Shown here: positions 22,228 through 30,451 of the stretch, one piece after another
Numbering within the stretch: the stretch's first letter is position 1
Layout: the number at the start of each line of letters is the position of its first letter
Assembly (NCBI GenBank): GCA_025757645.1
Contig: CP107216.1
Coordinates: 1-64,000, forward strand
Origin: Clostridiales bacterium
Lineage (GTDB): Bacteria; Bacillota; Clostridia; Oscillospirales; Oscillospiraceae
Direction: 5' to 3'
DNA: 64,000 bases
Position numbers and translations under genes: made by a program
Notes under the pieces: generated by a model
The model's input: only the letters and a program-made list of their open reading frames with translations
What the model was told of the DNA's origin: nothing
Database searches by the model: none

Positions 22228-23185
22228 CACGAAACAGCAGGCGCCGGATCTGCCGGTATACCTGTTCACCGGCTTTCTGGAGGCCGGCAAGACGAAATTC
22301 ATTCAGGAGACGCTCGAGGACGAGCGCTTTCACAAGGGCGAGCGCACGCTGCTGCTGCTGTGTGAAGAGGGCGAGGAAGTCTACGAGCCGGACAAGTTCT
22401 GCGCCGGCAACGTCTTTGTGCGCAACATCGACGAAGAGGCCGACCTCACGGTCGAGCACCTGAAGGCGCTGCAGGACGAGATCCGCCCCGAGCGCGTGCT
22501 CGTGGAGTACAACGGCATGTGGATGCTCGACTCACTCTACGGCAACCTGCCGGAGGGCTGGGCGGTCGCGCAGGAATTCCTGTTTTGCGACGCGACGTCG
22601 TTTTTGAGCTACAACGCGAATATGCGCCAGCTCACGGTGGACAAGCTCAAGAGCGCCGAGCTCGTCGTGCTCAACCGCTACAACGACAGCATGGACCGCA
22701 TGGAGATGCACCGCGTCATCCGCGCCATCTCCCGCCGGTGCGACATCGCGTATGAATACACCGACGGCAAGGTCGTGTACGACGACATTGAAGATCCGCT
22801 GCCGTTCGACCTTGACGCCCCGGTCGTCGAGATCGAGGACCGCGACTTCGCCATCTGGTACCGCGACATGTCCGAGGAGCCGAAGAAGTACGACGGCAAG
22901 ACCATCGAGGTCAAGTGCCGCTGCCTCGTGCGCAAGAACGTGCCGAAGGGCTGCTTCATCGCCGGGCGGCACATCATGACCTGCTGTGTGCAGGACATTC
23001 AGTTCGCGGGCATCATCTGTGTGTGGGACCGCGCCGACGAGATCCGCAACGACGAGTGGGCCATCATCACGGCCCGGCTGGACTACAAGTTCCACCGCGC
23101 CTATGGCCGCAAGGGCCCCGTGTTCACGGTGCAGTCCGTGCAGGAGGTCGAAAAGCCGGAAGAACCGGTGGCCACGTTCTATTAA
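22220..23185 (+). CDS. Second COG0523-like GTPase fused to TIGR03943-like domain
   Basis: 321 residues from TTG at 22220 with GAAGGAGCTG upstream; the start lies within the end of the first GTPase gene. Residues 13-30 YLFTGFLEAGKTKFIQETL are a Walker A; the CxCC motif of the first protein is missing, though VEYNGMWMLDSLYGNLPEGW marks the equivalent region. From about 200, EIEDRDFAIWYRDMSEEPKK and GKTIEVKCRCLVRKNVPKG, RHIMTCCVQDIQFAGIICVW match the C-terminal domain of the YcgQ/TIGR03943 group, usually paired with a membrane permease. Here it is joined to the GTPase instead. Probably acts with its neighbour in metal supply. Confidence 0.8.
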   Translation: MADTKQQAPDLPVYLFTGFLEAGKTKFIQETLEDERFHKGERTLLLLCEEGEEVYEPDKFCAGNVFVRNIDEEADLTVEHLKALQDEIRPERVLVEYNGMWMLDSLYGNLPEGWAVAQEFLFCDATSFLSYNANMRQLTVDKLKSAELVVLNRYNDSMDRMEMHRVIRAISRRCDIAYEYTDGKVVYDDIEDPLPFDLDAPVVEIEDRDFAIWYRDMSEEPKKYDGKTIEVKCRCLVRKNVPKGCFIAGRHIMTCCVQDIQFAGIICVWDRADEIRNDEWAIITARLDYKFHRAYGRKGPVFTVQSVQEVEKPEEPVATFY

Positions 23186-23190
23186 ACCGC

Positions 23191-23380
23191 GAAGAAGCCT
23201 CGCAGAGTTTGCCGCCCGCAGGCGGCAAAGAAAATGCAATCATTTTTTCCGGCGGCATGTACGGCGGAAAAAATACTTTTCAGGCTGCAAGTGTGGAATT
23301 TGTGCGCCATCGGCGCGCAAATTATGCGCGCAGCAGACTGTAAACCTTTTGTCGGAAACCCCGAATGGGGTTTTCGACAA
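23191..23380 (+). repeat. Dispersed structured intergenic element, copy B
   Basis: Same order of parts as copy A and the same length (190 bp). Second hairpin is ATTTTTTCCG...CGGAAAAAAT, a different stem that still pairs fully; last hairpin GTCGAAAACCCC-type arms pair as GTCGGAAACCCC / GGGGTTTTCGAC. Shared blocks AAGCCTCGCAGAGTTT, CAGGCTGCAAGTGTGGAATT and GCAGCAGACTGTAAACCTTT are nearly identical to copy A. Lies 5 bp after the second GTPase gene. Confidence 0.88.
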
Positions 23381-23384
23381 GTGA

Positions 23385-23419
23385 AAAAAATCAGCCGCCC
23401 GGTGGGCGGCTGATTTTTC
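23385..23419. terminator. Bidirectional terminator
   Basis: AAATCAGCCGCCC-GGT-GGGCGGCTGATTT with A7 before and T5 after; ends both the GTPase operon and the leftward ABC operon. Confidence 0.92.
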
Positions 23420-23430
23420 TATGCCGAAAT

Positions 23431-24249
23431 TCAGTTTGCCTTGTCCTCGGCCGTGGACAGCAGGACGCGGTCGTTATCAAACGCCTCGCCCGCCTTGGCG
23501 GCGAAGGCGTCGAGCAGGCCCTGCACGGTCATGTCCGCGCGCTCCGGGCCGGAGACATCAAGCACGATGCGGCCGGCGTCCATCATGAGCGTGCGCGTGC
23601 CGAGCTCGAGCGCCTGGTGCATATTGTGCGTGATCATGAGGCAGGAGATGCTGCGCTCCGACACGACGCTGCGCGTGAGCGCGAGCACCTTATCGGCCGT
23701 GACGGGGTCGAGCGCGGCGGTGTGCTCGTCGAGCAGCAGCAGCTCGGGCGTGACCATGGTGGCCATGAGCAGCGTCAGCGCCTGGCGCTGGCCGCCGGAG
23801 AGCAGGCCGACGGGCGTGTTCATGCGGTCCTCCAGCCCCATGTCGAGCTGGGCGAGCGCGTCACGGAAAAAGTCGCGGTCGCGGCGTGTCACGCGGCGGA
23901 AGGACTTATGCTTTTCCGGCGAGCGGAGGTAGGCCACGGCGAGGTTTTCCTCGATGGTCATGTGCGGCGCAGTGCCCTTGAGCGGGTCCTGGAACAGGTG
24001 GCCGATGCGGCGGCTGCGCTTGTGCGACGGCAGGAACGTGATGTCCCGCCCGTCGAGCGTGATCGTGCCGGCGTCGACGTAAAACACACCGGCGATGGCA
24101 TTGAAGAGCGTGCTCTTGCCGGCGCCGTTCGAGCCGACGATGGTGGCAAACTCCCCGTTGGCCAGCCGGAGCGAGAGGTCGGACAGGGCGCGCTTCTCGT
24201 TGACGGTGCCGGCGTTGAACGTCTTGGAAATATGGGAAACTTCAAGCAT
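23431..24249 (-). CDS. trpZ: ABC transporter ATPase of Trp-regulated importer
   Basis: 272 residues. Walker A IVGSNGAGKSTLFNAIAG at about 38, Q-loop LFQDPLKGTAP, signature LLSGGQRQALTLLMATM, Walker B LLLLDEHTAALDP, H-loop MITHNMHQAL. The HTAALDP after Walker B and the TAPHMTIEENLAVAY segment are typical for the branch of importers with a TrpX/ABC-sub-bind receptor. Powers uptake through the permease whose gene overlaps it by 8 bp. Symbol assigned from gene order and the tryptophan T-box upstream, not from ATPase sequence. Confidence 0.85.
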   Translation of the reverse strand: MLEVSHISKTFNAGTVNEKRALSDLSLRLANGEFATIVGSNGAGKSTLFNAIAGVFYVDAGTITLDGRDITFLPSHKRSRRIGHLFQDPLKGTAPHMTIEENLAVAYLRSPEKHKSFRRVTRRDRDFFRDALAQLDMGLEDRMNTPVGLLSGGQRQALTLLMATMVTPELLLLDEHTAALDPVTADKVLALTRSVVSERSISCLMITHNMHQALELGTRTLMMDAGRIVLDVSGPERADMTVQGLLDAFAAKAGEAFDNDRVLLSTAEDKAN

Positions 24250-25174
24250 CGGTCTCGTCCCCCTTTCCGGACAGGGCGCGCAGCTTGCGGGCGTTGGACT
24301 TGATCTTCGCCAGATGGACGTAGTCCTTCATGTTCGGCGCGGCGATGGCGACGGCCACGATGACGGCGGACACGAGCTTGAAATACTCGGCCGAGATGTT
24401 CAGCCGCAGCGCCAGCGCGATGATGAAGCGGTAGACGATGCTGCCGAGCACGACGCAGACGACGCGCTTGCCCACGCTGCCACGGCGGCCGGCAAAGACC
24501 TCGCCGATGATGAGGCTCGCCAGCGCGATCGTGACCATGCCGGTGCCGAGGTTGATGTCGCAAAACTTGTTGTATTCCCCGATCAGGCAGCCGGACAGCG
24601 CCGTGAGGGCGTTGGCCAGGCACAGGCCGATCGTGATGGTGGCTTTCGGATTGATGGAGGAAGCGCTGACCATATCCAGACTGTCGCCCGTGGCGCGGAT
24701 GGACAGGCCGAGGGACGTGCCGAAAAAGCGGATGAGCACGAGCACGAGCACGGCCGCGATGAGCGCGAGCAGGATCAGCCGGCTCCACTGCCCGCCGACA
24801 AGGCCCTTGAAGAGCGAAAACACCGTGTCGACCCCGGTGATGGACACGTTGGACGAAAAGCCCATGACCGCGAGGTTGATCGTGTAGAGGCCGGTGTTCG
24901 AGATGATGCCGGCGAGGATGCTCTCAACGCCGAGGCGCGTCTGCAAAAAGGCCGTGATGTAGCCCGAGAGCATGCCCGCCGCCATGGCCGCGAACAGCGC
25001 AAGGATCGGGTGGCCGGCGATGGTGAGCATGGCGCCCACGGCGCAGCCGAGCGTGAAGCACCCGTCCGTGGACAGGTCGGCGATATTCAGGATGGAAAAG
25101 CTGATGAACAGCGCCAGCGCGACGAGGCCGTAAATGAGGCCGACCTCGAGCGCCGTCTGCAAAACGGTCAGCAT
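24242..25174 (-). CDS. trpY: ABC transporter permease of Trp-regulated importer
   Basis: 310 residues with eight to nine hydrophobic segments, e.g. VGLIYGLVALALFISFSILN near the start (the LIYGLVALA motif of branched-amino-acid-type permeases), LILLALIAAVLVLVLIRFFG, and VVCVVLGSIVYRFIIALALR. NIADLSTDGCFTLGCAV follows the first segment as in related permeases. The ATPase gene overlaps its end. It forms the membrane channel of the importer. GGGAGTTCC upstream of the ATG; 28 bp from the receptor gene stop. Confidence 0.85.
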   Translation of the reverse strand: MLTVLQTALEVGLIYGLVALALFISFSILNIADLSTDGCFTLGCAVGAMLTIAGHPILALFAAMAAGMLSGYITAFLQTRLGVESILAGIISNTGLYTINLAVMGFSSNVSITGVDTVFSLFKGLVGGQWSRLILLALIAAVLVLVLIRFFGTSLGLSIRATGDSLDMVSASSINPKATITIGLCLANALTALSGCLIGEYNKFCDINLGTGMVTIALASLIIGEVFAGRRGSVGKRVVCVVLGSIVYRFIIALALRLNISAEYFKLVSAVIVAVAIAAPNMKDYVHLAKIKSNARKLRALSGKGDETDA

Positions 25175-25202
25175 GGAACTCCCTCCTTCGGGATGTCAGA
25201 TA

Positions 25203-26246
25203 TCAGTCAAAATTCTGCTGCGTGGTCGTCTCGAGCACGGAGCTGCACTTGCCGTCAAACGCCTGCTTCACGGCCGCGAGGTCGTAGCCGAGGGCGGCGC
25301 AGCTTTCGGTGTTGATCATGGCGATGCCGTTATCGAACGTGGTCACGGGCAGCGTGGCGGGGTCTTTGCCGTCAACGAGCACCTGCACGACCATGTCGGC
25401 CGTGATCGTGCCGAGCTTGGTGTAATCCACACCGTAGCCGACGAACGCGCCGTTGAGCGCGAAGGAGTCCGCGCCGCAGTACTGCGGGATCTTGGCATTG
25501 AGGAACTTCTCGTAGATGGCGAGCTCAGCGGTCATAATGGTGTTGTCGGTCGGGGTAAAGACGGCGTCGACCTTCTCGGCGATGAGCGCATCGACGGCAG
25601 AGGTGACTTCATCGGTGGTGGTGCCGGTCTTTTCCACGCAGCGGATGCCCTTGCCCTCGAGGTAGGCCTTCGCGTCCTCGATCGGCTGCTTGGAGGAATC
25701 CTCGCTCTTGGAGTAGAGCAGGCCAACGGTCTTGGTGTCCGGGTTCTGGGCGAGCATCAGGTCGAGCAGGCCCTTGGTATTGAGCGCGTCGCTCGTGCCG
25801 GTGATGCGGCCGCCGGGTGCGTCGAGCGAATCAACAATGCCGGCGCCGACGGGGTCAGACACGGCGGAAAAAACGATGGGGATCTCGGTGTCCTCGGTAG
25901 CGGACTGCATGATCTTCACGGCCGGCGTTGCGATCGGGACGATGAGGTCCACGCCCTTGCTGACGAGCTCGGCGCCGATCTGGTTGAGCGTCGTGCCGTC
26001 GGCCTGGCCGTTGTAGAGCGTGTAGTCGAACTTCACGCCCAGCTCCGTGGCCTTCGCGTCGAGCTCGGCCTCGATGGCCGCCTCGATCTGGTTGAGGGAC
26101 GCATCGTCCACAAACTGCACGATGCCGACCTTATAGGTCTTGCCATCGGCCTTGGTGTCCTCGGTCTTGCTGCCGCAGGCGGACAGGCCCATGAGCGCGG
26201 TGACGGCGAGCACGCCGCCGACGATCTTCTGGAAAGTCTGATTCAT
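25203..26246 (-). CDS. trpX: Lipoprotein substrate receptor (TrpX/ABC_sub_bind family)
   Basis: 347 residues from ATG at 26246, preceded by AGAAGGAGAATATACT. Signal peptide with lipobox LMGLSAC (Cys at about 23). Mature part KTYKVGIVQFVDDASLNQIE, YNGQADGTTLNQIGAELVSK, DLIVPIATPAVKIMQS, IVFSAVSDPVGAGIVDSLDA, and AVFTPTDNTIMTAELAIYEK follows the two-lobed receptor family found in trp/tyr importers. Held on the outer face of the membrane. First gene of the operon, behind a T-box with a UGG specifier, so tryptophan (or a Trp precursor/analogue) is the likely ligand. Confidence 0.88.
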   Translation of the reverse strand: MNQTFQKIVGGVLAVTALMGLSACGSKTEDTKADGKTYKVGIVQFVDDASLNQIEAAIEAELDAKATELGVKFDYTLYNGQADGTTLNQIGAELVSKGVDLIVPIATPAVKIMQSATEDTEIPIVFSAVSDPVGAGIVDSLDAPGGRITGTSDALNTKGLLDLMLAQNPDTKTVGLLYSKSEDSSKQPIEDAKAYLEGKGIRCVEKTGTTTDEVTSAVDALIAEKVDAVFTPTDNTIMTAELAIYEKFLNAKIPQYCGADSFALNGAFVGYGVDYTKLGTITADMVVQVLVDGKDPATLPVTTFDNGIAMINTESCAALGYDLAAVKQAFDGKCSSVLETTTQQNFD

Positions 26247-26260
26247 AGTATATTCTCCTT

Positions 26261-26356
26261 CTATATTGAAAGCGGTTGGTTTTGAACTGTTCGGATACGG
26301 TCTGACGCGGCAAAAATTCTCCGGCCGCCACGCCATCGTCTGGTTTTGCGGGTCAT
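26261..26356 (-). CDS. Possible 31-residue leader peptide
   Basis: Open frame from ATG at 26356 with GCAGGAGG at good spacing, between the T-box terminator and trpX: MTRKTRRWRGGRRIFAASDR then IRTVQNQPLSI. Strongly basic with one Trp at position 8. It ends at a TAG inside the trpX ribosome-binding region (AGAAGGAG), so it may couple to trpX translation. Could be an accidental frame. Confidence 0.3.
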   Translation of the reverse strand: MTRKTRRWRGGRRIFAASDRIRTVQNQPLSI

Positions 26357-26385
26357 CTGCATCCCTCCTGCGGTGATTTGAGCAA

Positions 26386-26662
26386 TAAAAAAAGCCTCGT
26401 CCACGAAACGGTTCCATCCGTTTCATGGGACAAGACTGTAACTCCTGCGGTGCCACCCATGTTGGCGCTCATGCGCCCACTTTGCACGTACGATCATACG
26501 CTCCGCCGGATAACGGCCGCGGCCACCGTCGCCCCTCATGCTGCTGCAATCGGTTTGCCCTCACGAGTCCATTCGCCACCCGTCCGCTGCAGCGCTTCCA
26601 CCGTCCGCTGCTCTCTGAAAGCTTCGTGAATGGGTACTCCTCTCGGTCATCGGTTTCTCGAT
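26386..26662 (-). promoter_or_regulatory. T-box riboswitch, tryptophan specifier, upstream of trpXYZ
   Basis: Read leftwards. Stem I contains the AGAGAG-type kink region (CAGAGAGCAGCGGACGGTGG) and a specifier loop GAA-TGG-AC with TGG complementary to 26569-26571, the Trp codon. The T-box GGGTGGCACCGCAGG is complementary to 26444-26458, followed by the terminator CTTGTCCCATGAAACGG ... CCGTTTCGTGGACGAG and T8 (complementary to 26386-26393). Uncharged tRNA-Trp should hold the antiterminator and let transcription into trpX proceed. Confidence 0.93.
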
Positions 26663-26668
26663 GGTGTT

Positions 26669-26697
26669 ACTCTACCACTTCCCGCGCCGGATTGCAA
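26669..26697 (-). promoter_or_regulatory. Promoter of the T-box leader
   Basis: TTGCAA complementary to 26692-26697, 17-bp spacer, TAGAGT complementary to 26669-26674, just before stem I. Confidence 0.6.
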
Positions 26698-26758
26698 GCC
26701 CCATTTTCACGAATCTGCACCCGTTTTTCGGGAAATCTTTTGCGCATTGCGCACAAAC

Positions 26759-26781
26759 GTCCCTGACCGGCGGTCAGGGAC
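26759..26781 (-). terminator. Hairpin after the glycosidase gene
   Basis: GTCCCTGACC / GGTCAGGGAC stem downstream of the leftward gene ending at 26836; tail GTTTGTG is weak. Next to it, 26795-26809 (AAACTCTGCGAGGCT) is the 5' block of the dispersed element without the rest. Confidence 0.55.
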
Positions 26782-26835
26782 GCTTGCGTGTGTCAAACTC
26801 TGCGAGGCTGTTGGGGCTGTCCGGTCGCCGCAGCG

Positions 26836-28353
26836 TTAATTTCCGGTGTAGACGAAAGCGTTCGGCAGCGTGCGCCCGGCGGTGAGCGCGGGGTTGGAGC
26901 TGCGCATGATGTACTTGCCCTTGTACCAGATCATGGCGCTGGTGCCGCCGTCGAGGTTCATGGCCTGCATGCAGTCGTGCTTGGTCATGATGGCCGCGCA
27001 GTCCGGCACGCTGATGCCGACCGACGTCGTGAGCCGGCCCTCGACGAGCAGGGCGATGATCTCGCCGTACTTCGACTGGCCGAGGCAGGCGCGCGGCTGC
27101 AGGTCGGAGAAGCCGCTGCGGGCGTTGACGACCGTCTCCCCGTCGATGATCATGGCGGGCGAGAACTCGACCGCGTCCGTCGTGTCGGGCGAGACCGAGG
27201 AATCGCTGTCGCGGATGTAGATGCGGTTGTCCTTATGCAGCTCGAGGCGCTTATAGCCGTAGCCCATATGGCTGCCGTAGGACTTGCCGTTGCACATGGC
27301 GTAGCCCGCGAGGGTACCGCCGTTGCCGGTGCCGCCCGGGTCGATGAAGCCCGAGCCGGTCATGCCGATGACGCCGCCGTGGGCCTCGGCGATCTTGCCA
27401 CAGACCTGGCCGACGCTGCCGAGCGTGGACGCGGCCTGCAGACTCAGGCGCGACGGGTCTTTCATAATAACGAGCACGCCGCGGTAAGTGCTGCCTTTCA
27501 CGCGCGCGATGAGGATCTTGTTGCGCGCGTCGATCGCAAGCACCTGCTCGCCCTGGATGGTGCGGATGCTGGTGCCGTCAGCCGTGAGGGCGGACTTGTC
27601 GATGTTGATGCGGCTCCAGCCGGCGGCGAGGGCGTCGGGATGCTCCTTGACATACGCCTGCATGCTCGGCACATTGACCTCCCAGAAGAGGTTGTAAAAC
27701 GCGATCTCTTCCTTGCTCATGCCCTTGGTGTTCGTGAGCGTCGGGTTGCGGGACTCGGACTCGCCTTCGTCCCACTCGCTGTTGATGCCGATCTGCGCCT
27801 CCCTGGCTGCCTCCATTTCGGCGAGGACCTTGTCAATGACGCTGCGTGGGATGAACGCCGTGGCCAGCCACTGGTGGCTGAGCGTGTTCATGGCCGTCTG
27901 GATATAGGCCGTGCGCCACTTGGCGATGAACGGAATGTCGGAATAGACCGCCGTCAGATACAATCCGGCCAGGATGGCCAGCACGAGGAACAAAATGAGC
28001 AGCCGGCGGCCGAGGCTCTTTTTCTTCTTCGGCTTTTTGGCCTTTTTCGCCTTGCGGCCGTGCTTGCCGGCCGCGGCCGGGGCGGCCTGCGGCGGGCGGC
28101 GGCGGGCATCCGGCGCGCTGCGGCGCGGCCGGGCGGCGTCATCCGTCCACTGGCTGGCATAAGCCTGCTGCGCCGGACGCTGCTGGGCGGGGCGCTGCGG
28201 CGCCGGACGCTGCGGCGCCGGACGCTGCTGGGCCGGGCGCTGCTGTGTCGGGCGCTGCTGGGCCGGGTGCTGCTGTGTCGGGCGCTGCTGGGCGGTATCG
28301 GAAGCGGGCCGCTGCGTGCCCGTGGGGCGCGGCGGCGAGGAAAACAGCTTCAA
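26836..28353 (-). CDS. Membrane-anchored phosphodiester glycosidase (NAGPA domain)
   Basis: 505 residues. Residues 18-65 are repeats of Q-Q-R-P-(A/T), then an Arg/Lys-rich stretch (KAKKAKKPKKKKSLGRR), a membrane segment at about 118-138 (LLILFLVLAILAGLYL), and an external domain. From about 270: DARNKILIARVKGSTYRGVL, GKIAEAHGGVIGMTGSGFID, YALLVEGR-type EIIALLVEGRLTTSVGISV, MNLDGGTSAMIWYKGKYI match the NAGPA/phosphodiester glycosidase fold, which removes sugar phosphates from glycans or teichoic-type polymers. Substrate unknown. The basic/proline cytosolic tail may bind partner proteins or DNA. Confidence 0.85.
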   Translation of the reverse strand: MKLFSSPPRPTGTQRPASDTAQQRPTQQHPAQQRPTQQRPAQQRPAPQRPAPQRPAQQRPAQQAYASQWTDDAARPRRSAPDARRRPPQAAPAAAGKHGRKAKKAKKPKKKKSLGRRLLILFLVLAILAGLYLTAVYSDIPFIAKWRTAYIQTAMNTLSHQWLATAFIPRSVIDKVLAEMEAAREAQIGINSEWDEGESESRNPTLTNTKGMSKEEIAFYNLFWEVNVPSMQAYVKEHPDALAAGWSRINIDKSALTADGTSIRTIQGEQVLAIDARNKILIARVKGSTYRGVLVIMKDPSRLSLQAASTLGSVGQVCGKIAEAHGGVIGMTGSGFIDPGGTGNGGTLAGYAMCNGKSYGSHMGYGYKRLELHKDNRIYIRDSDSSVSPDTTDAVEFSPAMIIDGETVVNARSGFSDLQPRACLGQSKYGEIIALLVEGRLTTSVGISVPDCAAIMTKHDCMQAMNLDGGTSAMIWYKGKYIMRSSNPALTAGRTLPNAFVYTGN

Positions 28354-28431
28354 GAGGCGACTCCTCCTTTATGTACGGGAGATTACGAAGGGCTTGACGG
28401 CCGGGCGCGGAAAATGTTCCGCACGCCGCGG

Positions 28432-28465
28432 GAAAAACGGGAAGGCCCGCCGAGCGAGCCTTCCC
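28432..28465 (-). terminator. Terminator of metG
   Basis: GGGAAGGCTCG / CGGGCCTTCCC stem and TTTTT on the leftward strand, 25 bp after the metG stop. Confidence 0.85.
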
Positions 28466-28489
28466 GGAAACGTGCAGGGGTGCGGCCGC

Positions 28490-30433
28490 TCAGCAAAGCT
28501 GCGCGCCGGCGGGCACGCTGTCATCGAGCATGAGCAGGTTGAGCTTGCCGTCCTTCTCGGCCGAGAGGAGCATGCCGTTGGAGGCCATGCCCATCATCTT
28601 GCGCGGCGGCAGGTTCAGGATTGCCACGACGGTCTTGCCGACGAGCTCCTCGGGGCGGTAGTACTTGGCGATGCCGGAGAGGATCTGCCGGTCGGTGCCG
28701 CTGCCGTCGTCGAGCGTGAAGCACAGGAGCTTATCGGACTTTTTCACCGGCTCGCACTTGAGGACCTTGCACACGCGCATGTCGCACTTGGAAAAGTCGT
28801 CAATCGTCACATCCGGCAGCACAGGCGCAGACTTCGGCGCGGCGGCCGCTTCCTTCGCGGCCTTGAGTGCCTCGAGCTCGGCGAGTTCCTTGGCCATGTC
28901 GATGCGCGGGAAGAGCGTCTCGCCCTTGTGCACCGTGACGTCCGCGGGCAGCACGCCCCAGACGGCGGCATTGTCCCACGTGGTCTGCTCTGCCGCGGCG
29001 CCGATCTGCGTGAAGGCTTTCGCGCAGCTGTCGGGCATGAAGGGCAGCAGCAGCGTGACGGTGATGCGCAGCGTCTCGAGCAGGTTATACAGCACCGTGG
29101 CCAGGCGCGCGCGCCTGCTCTCGTCCTTGGCGAGGACCCAGGGCGCCGTCTCGTCGATATACTTATTGGCGCGGGAAATGACCTTGAACACCTCGATGAG
29201 CGCCTGCTGCGTGCCGAAATTGTCCATATAGCCGGCATACGTCTCACGCAGGGAGGATGCCATGGCGATGAGCTCATCGTCGAGCGCATCGTGCTCGCGC
29301 TCGGCCGGGAGCGTGCCGCCGAAGTACTTGATGACCATGGCGACGGTGCGGCTCAGGAGGTTGCCGAGGTCGTTGGCGAGGTCGGTATTGATGCGGGAGA
29401 TGAGCAGTTCGTTGGAGAAGTTGCCGTCACTGCCAAGCGGGAACTCGCGCAGGAGGTAATAGCGCAGCGCGTCCACACCGTAGCGCTCGGCGAGCAAGAC
29501 GGGGTCGACGACGTTGCCCTTCGACTTCGACATCTTGCCGCCGCCGAGCAGCAGCCAGCCGTGGCCAAAGACCTTCTTCGGCAGGGGCATGCCCATGCTC
29601 ATGAGCATAGCCGGCCAGATGATGGAGTGGAAGCGCACGATCTCCTTGCCGACCATGTGCACGTCGGCGGGCCAGAACTTCTCGTAATCGTCGTACTTGT
29701 CGTTCAGGAAGCCGAGGGCCGTGCAGTAGTTGAACAGCGCGTCGACCCAGACGTAGACGACGTGGCCGGGGTCAAAATCGACCGGGATGCCCCACGTGAA
29801 GCTCGTGCGCGACACGCACAGATCTTCCAGGCCGGGGTCGATGAAGTTTTTGATCATCTCGTTGACGCGGCTGGCAGGCTCGAGGAACGTGCCGCTGAGC
29901 AGCAGCTCGCGCACGGGCTCGGCATACTTCGACAGGCGGAAGAAGTACGCCTCCTCCTCGGCATAGTGCACCTCGCGGCCGCAGTCCGGGCACTTGCCGT
30001 CGACGAGCTGGCTCTCGGTCCAGAAGCTCTCGCACGGCGTGCAGTACATGCCGGAATACTTGCCCTTATAGATATCGCCCTTGTCGTACATCTTCTTGAA
30101 GATGCGCTGCACGGCCTCGACATGATAGTCGTCCGTCGTGCGGATGAAGCGGTCGTTGGAGATGTTCATCAGCTTCCACAGCGCACGCACGCCGCCGGGG
30201 CCTTCGACGATGTTGTCCACGAACTGCTTGGGCGTGACGCCGGCAGCCTCGGCCTTCTCCTCGATCTTCTGGCCGTGCTCGTCCGTGCCGGTCAGGAACA
30301 TGACGTCATAGCCGCACATGCGCTTGTAGCGCGCGATCGCATCGGTCGCAACCGTGCAGTAGGTGTGGCCGATGTGCAGTTTGTCCGAAGGGTAATAAAT
30401 TGGGGTCGTGATATAAAACTTTCCTTTGCTCAT
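28490..30433 (-). CDS. metG: Methionyl-tRNA synthetase
   Basis: 647 residues, the usual length of the form with a C-terminal tRNA-binding module. HIGH motif at KLHIGHTYC (about 18-26), zinc-knuckle region CTPCESFW and CPDCGREVHYAEE, KMSKS at GKMSKSKGNVVDP (about 298), anticodon-binding helices 390-520, then the EMAP/Trbp111-like OB domain DFSKCDMRVCKVLKCEPVKK to NLPPRKMMGMASNGMLL. Charges tRNA-Met in the cytosol. Starts 18 bp after the end of its leftward neighbour's region; GGAGAATGCAGT precedes the ATG. Confidence 0.96.
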   Translation of the reverse strand: MSKGKFYITTPIYYPSDKLHIGHTYCTVATDAIARYKRMCGYDVMFLTGTDEHGQKIEEKAEAAGVTPKQFVDNIVEGPGGVRALWKLMNISNDRFIRTTDDYHVEAVQRIFKKMYDKGDIYKGKYSGMYCTPCESFWTESQLVDGKCPDCGREVHYAEEEAYFFRLSKYAEPVRELLLSGTFLEPASRVNEMIKNFIDPGLEDLCVSRTSFTWGIPVDFDPGHVVYVWVDALFNYCTALGFLNDKYDDYEKFWPADVHMVGKEIVRFHSIIWPAMLMSMGMPLPKKVFGHGWLLLGGGKMSKSKGNVVDPVLLAERYGVDALRYYLLREFPLGSDGNFSNELLISRINTDLANDLGNLLSRTVAMVIKYFGGTLPAEREHDALDDELIAMASSLRETYAGYMDNFGTQQALIEVFKVISRANKYIDETAPWVLAKDESRRARLATVLYNLLETLRITVTLLLPFMPDSCAKAFTQIGAAAEQTTWDNAAVWGVLPADVTVHKGETLFPRIDMAKELAELEALKAAKEAAAAPKSAPVLPDVTIDDFSKCDMRVCKVLKCEPVKKSDKLLCFTLDDGSGTDRQILSGIAKYYRPEELVGKTVVAILNLPPRKMMGMASNGMLLSAEKDGKLNLLMLDDSVPAGAQLC

Positions 30434-30451
30434 ACTGCATTCTCCTCTGTA

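Noticed and set aside
28195..28300. Non-coding tandem repeat
   Set aside because: The CTGCTGGGCCGGGCG-type repeats encode the QQRPA/T segment of the glycosidase and are explained by it.
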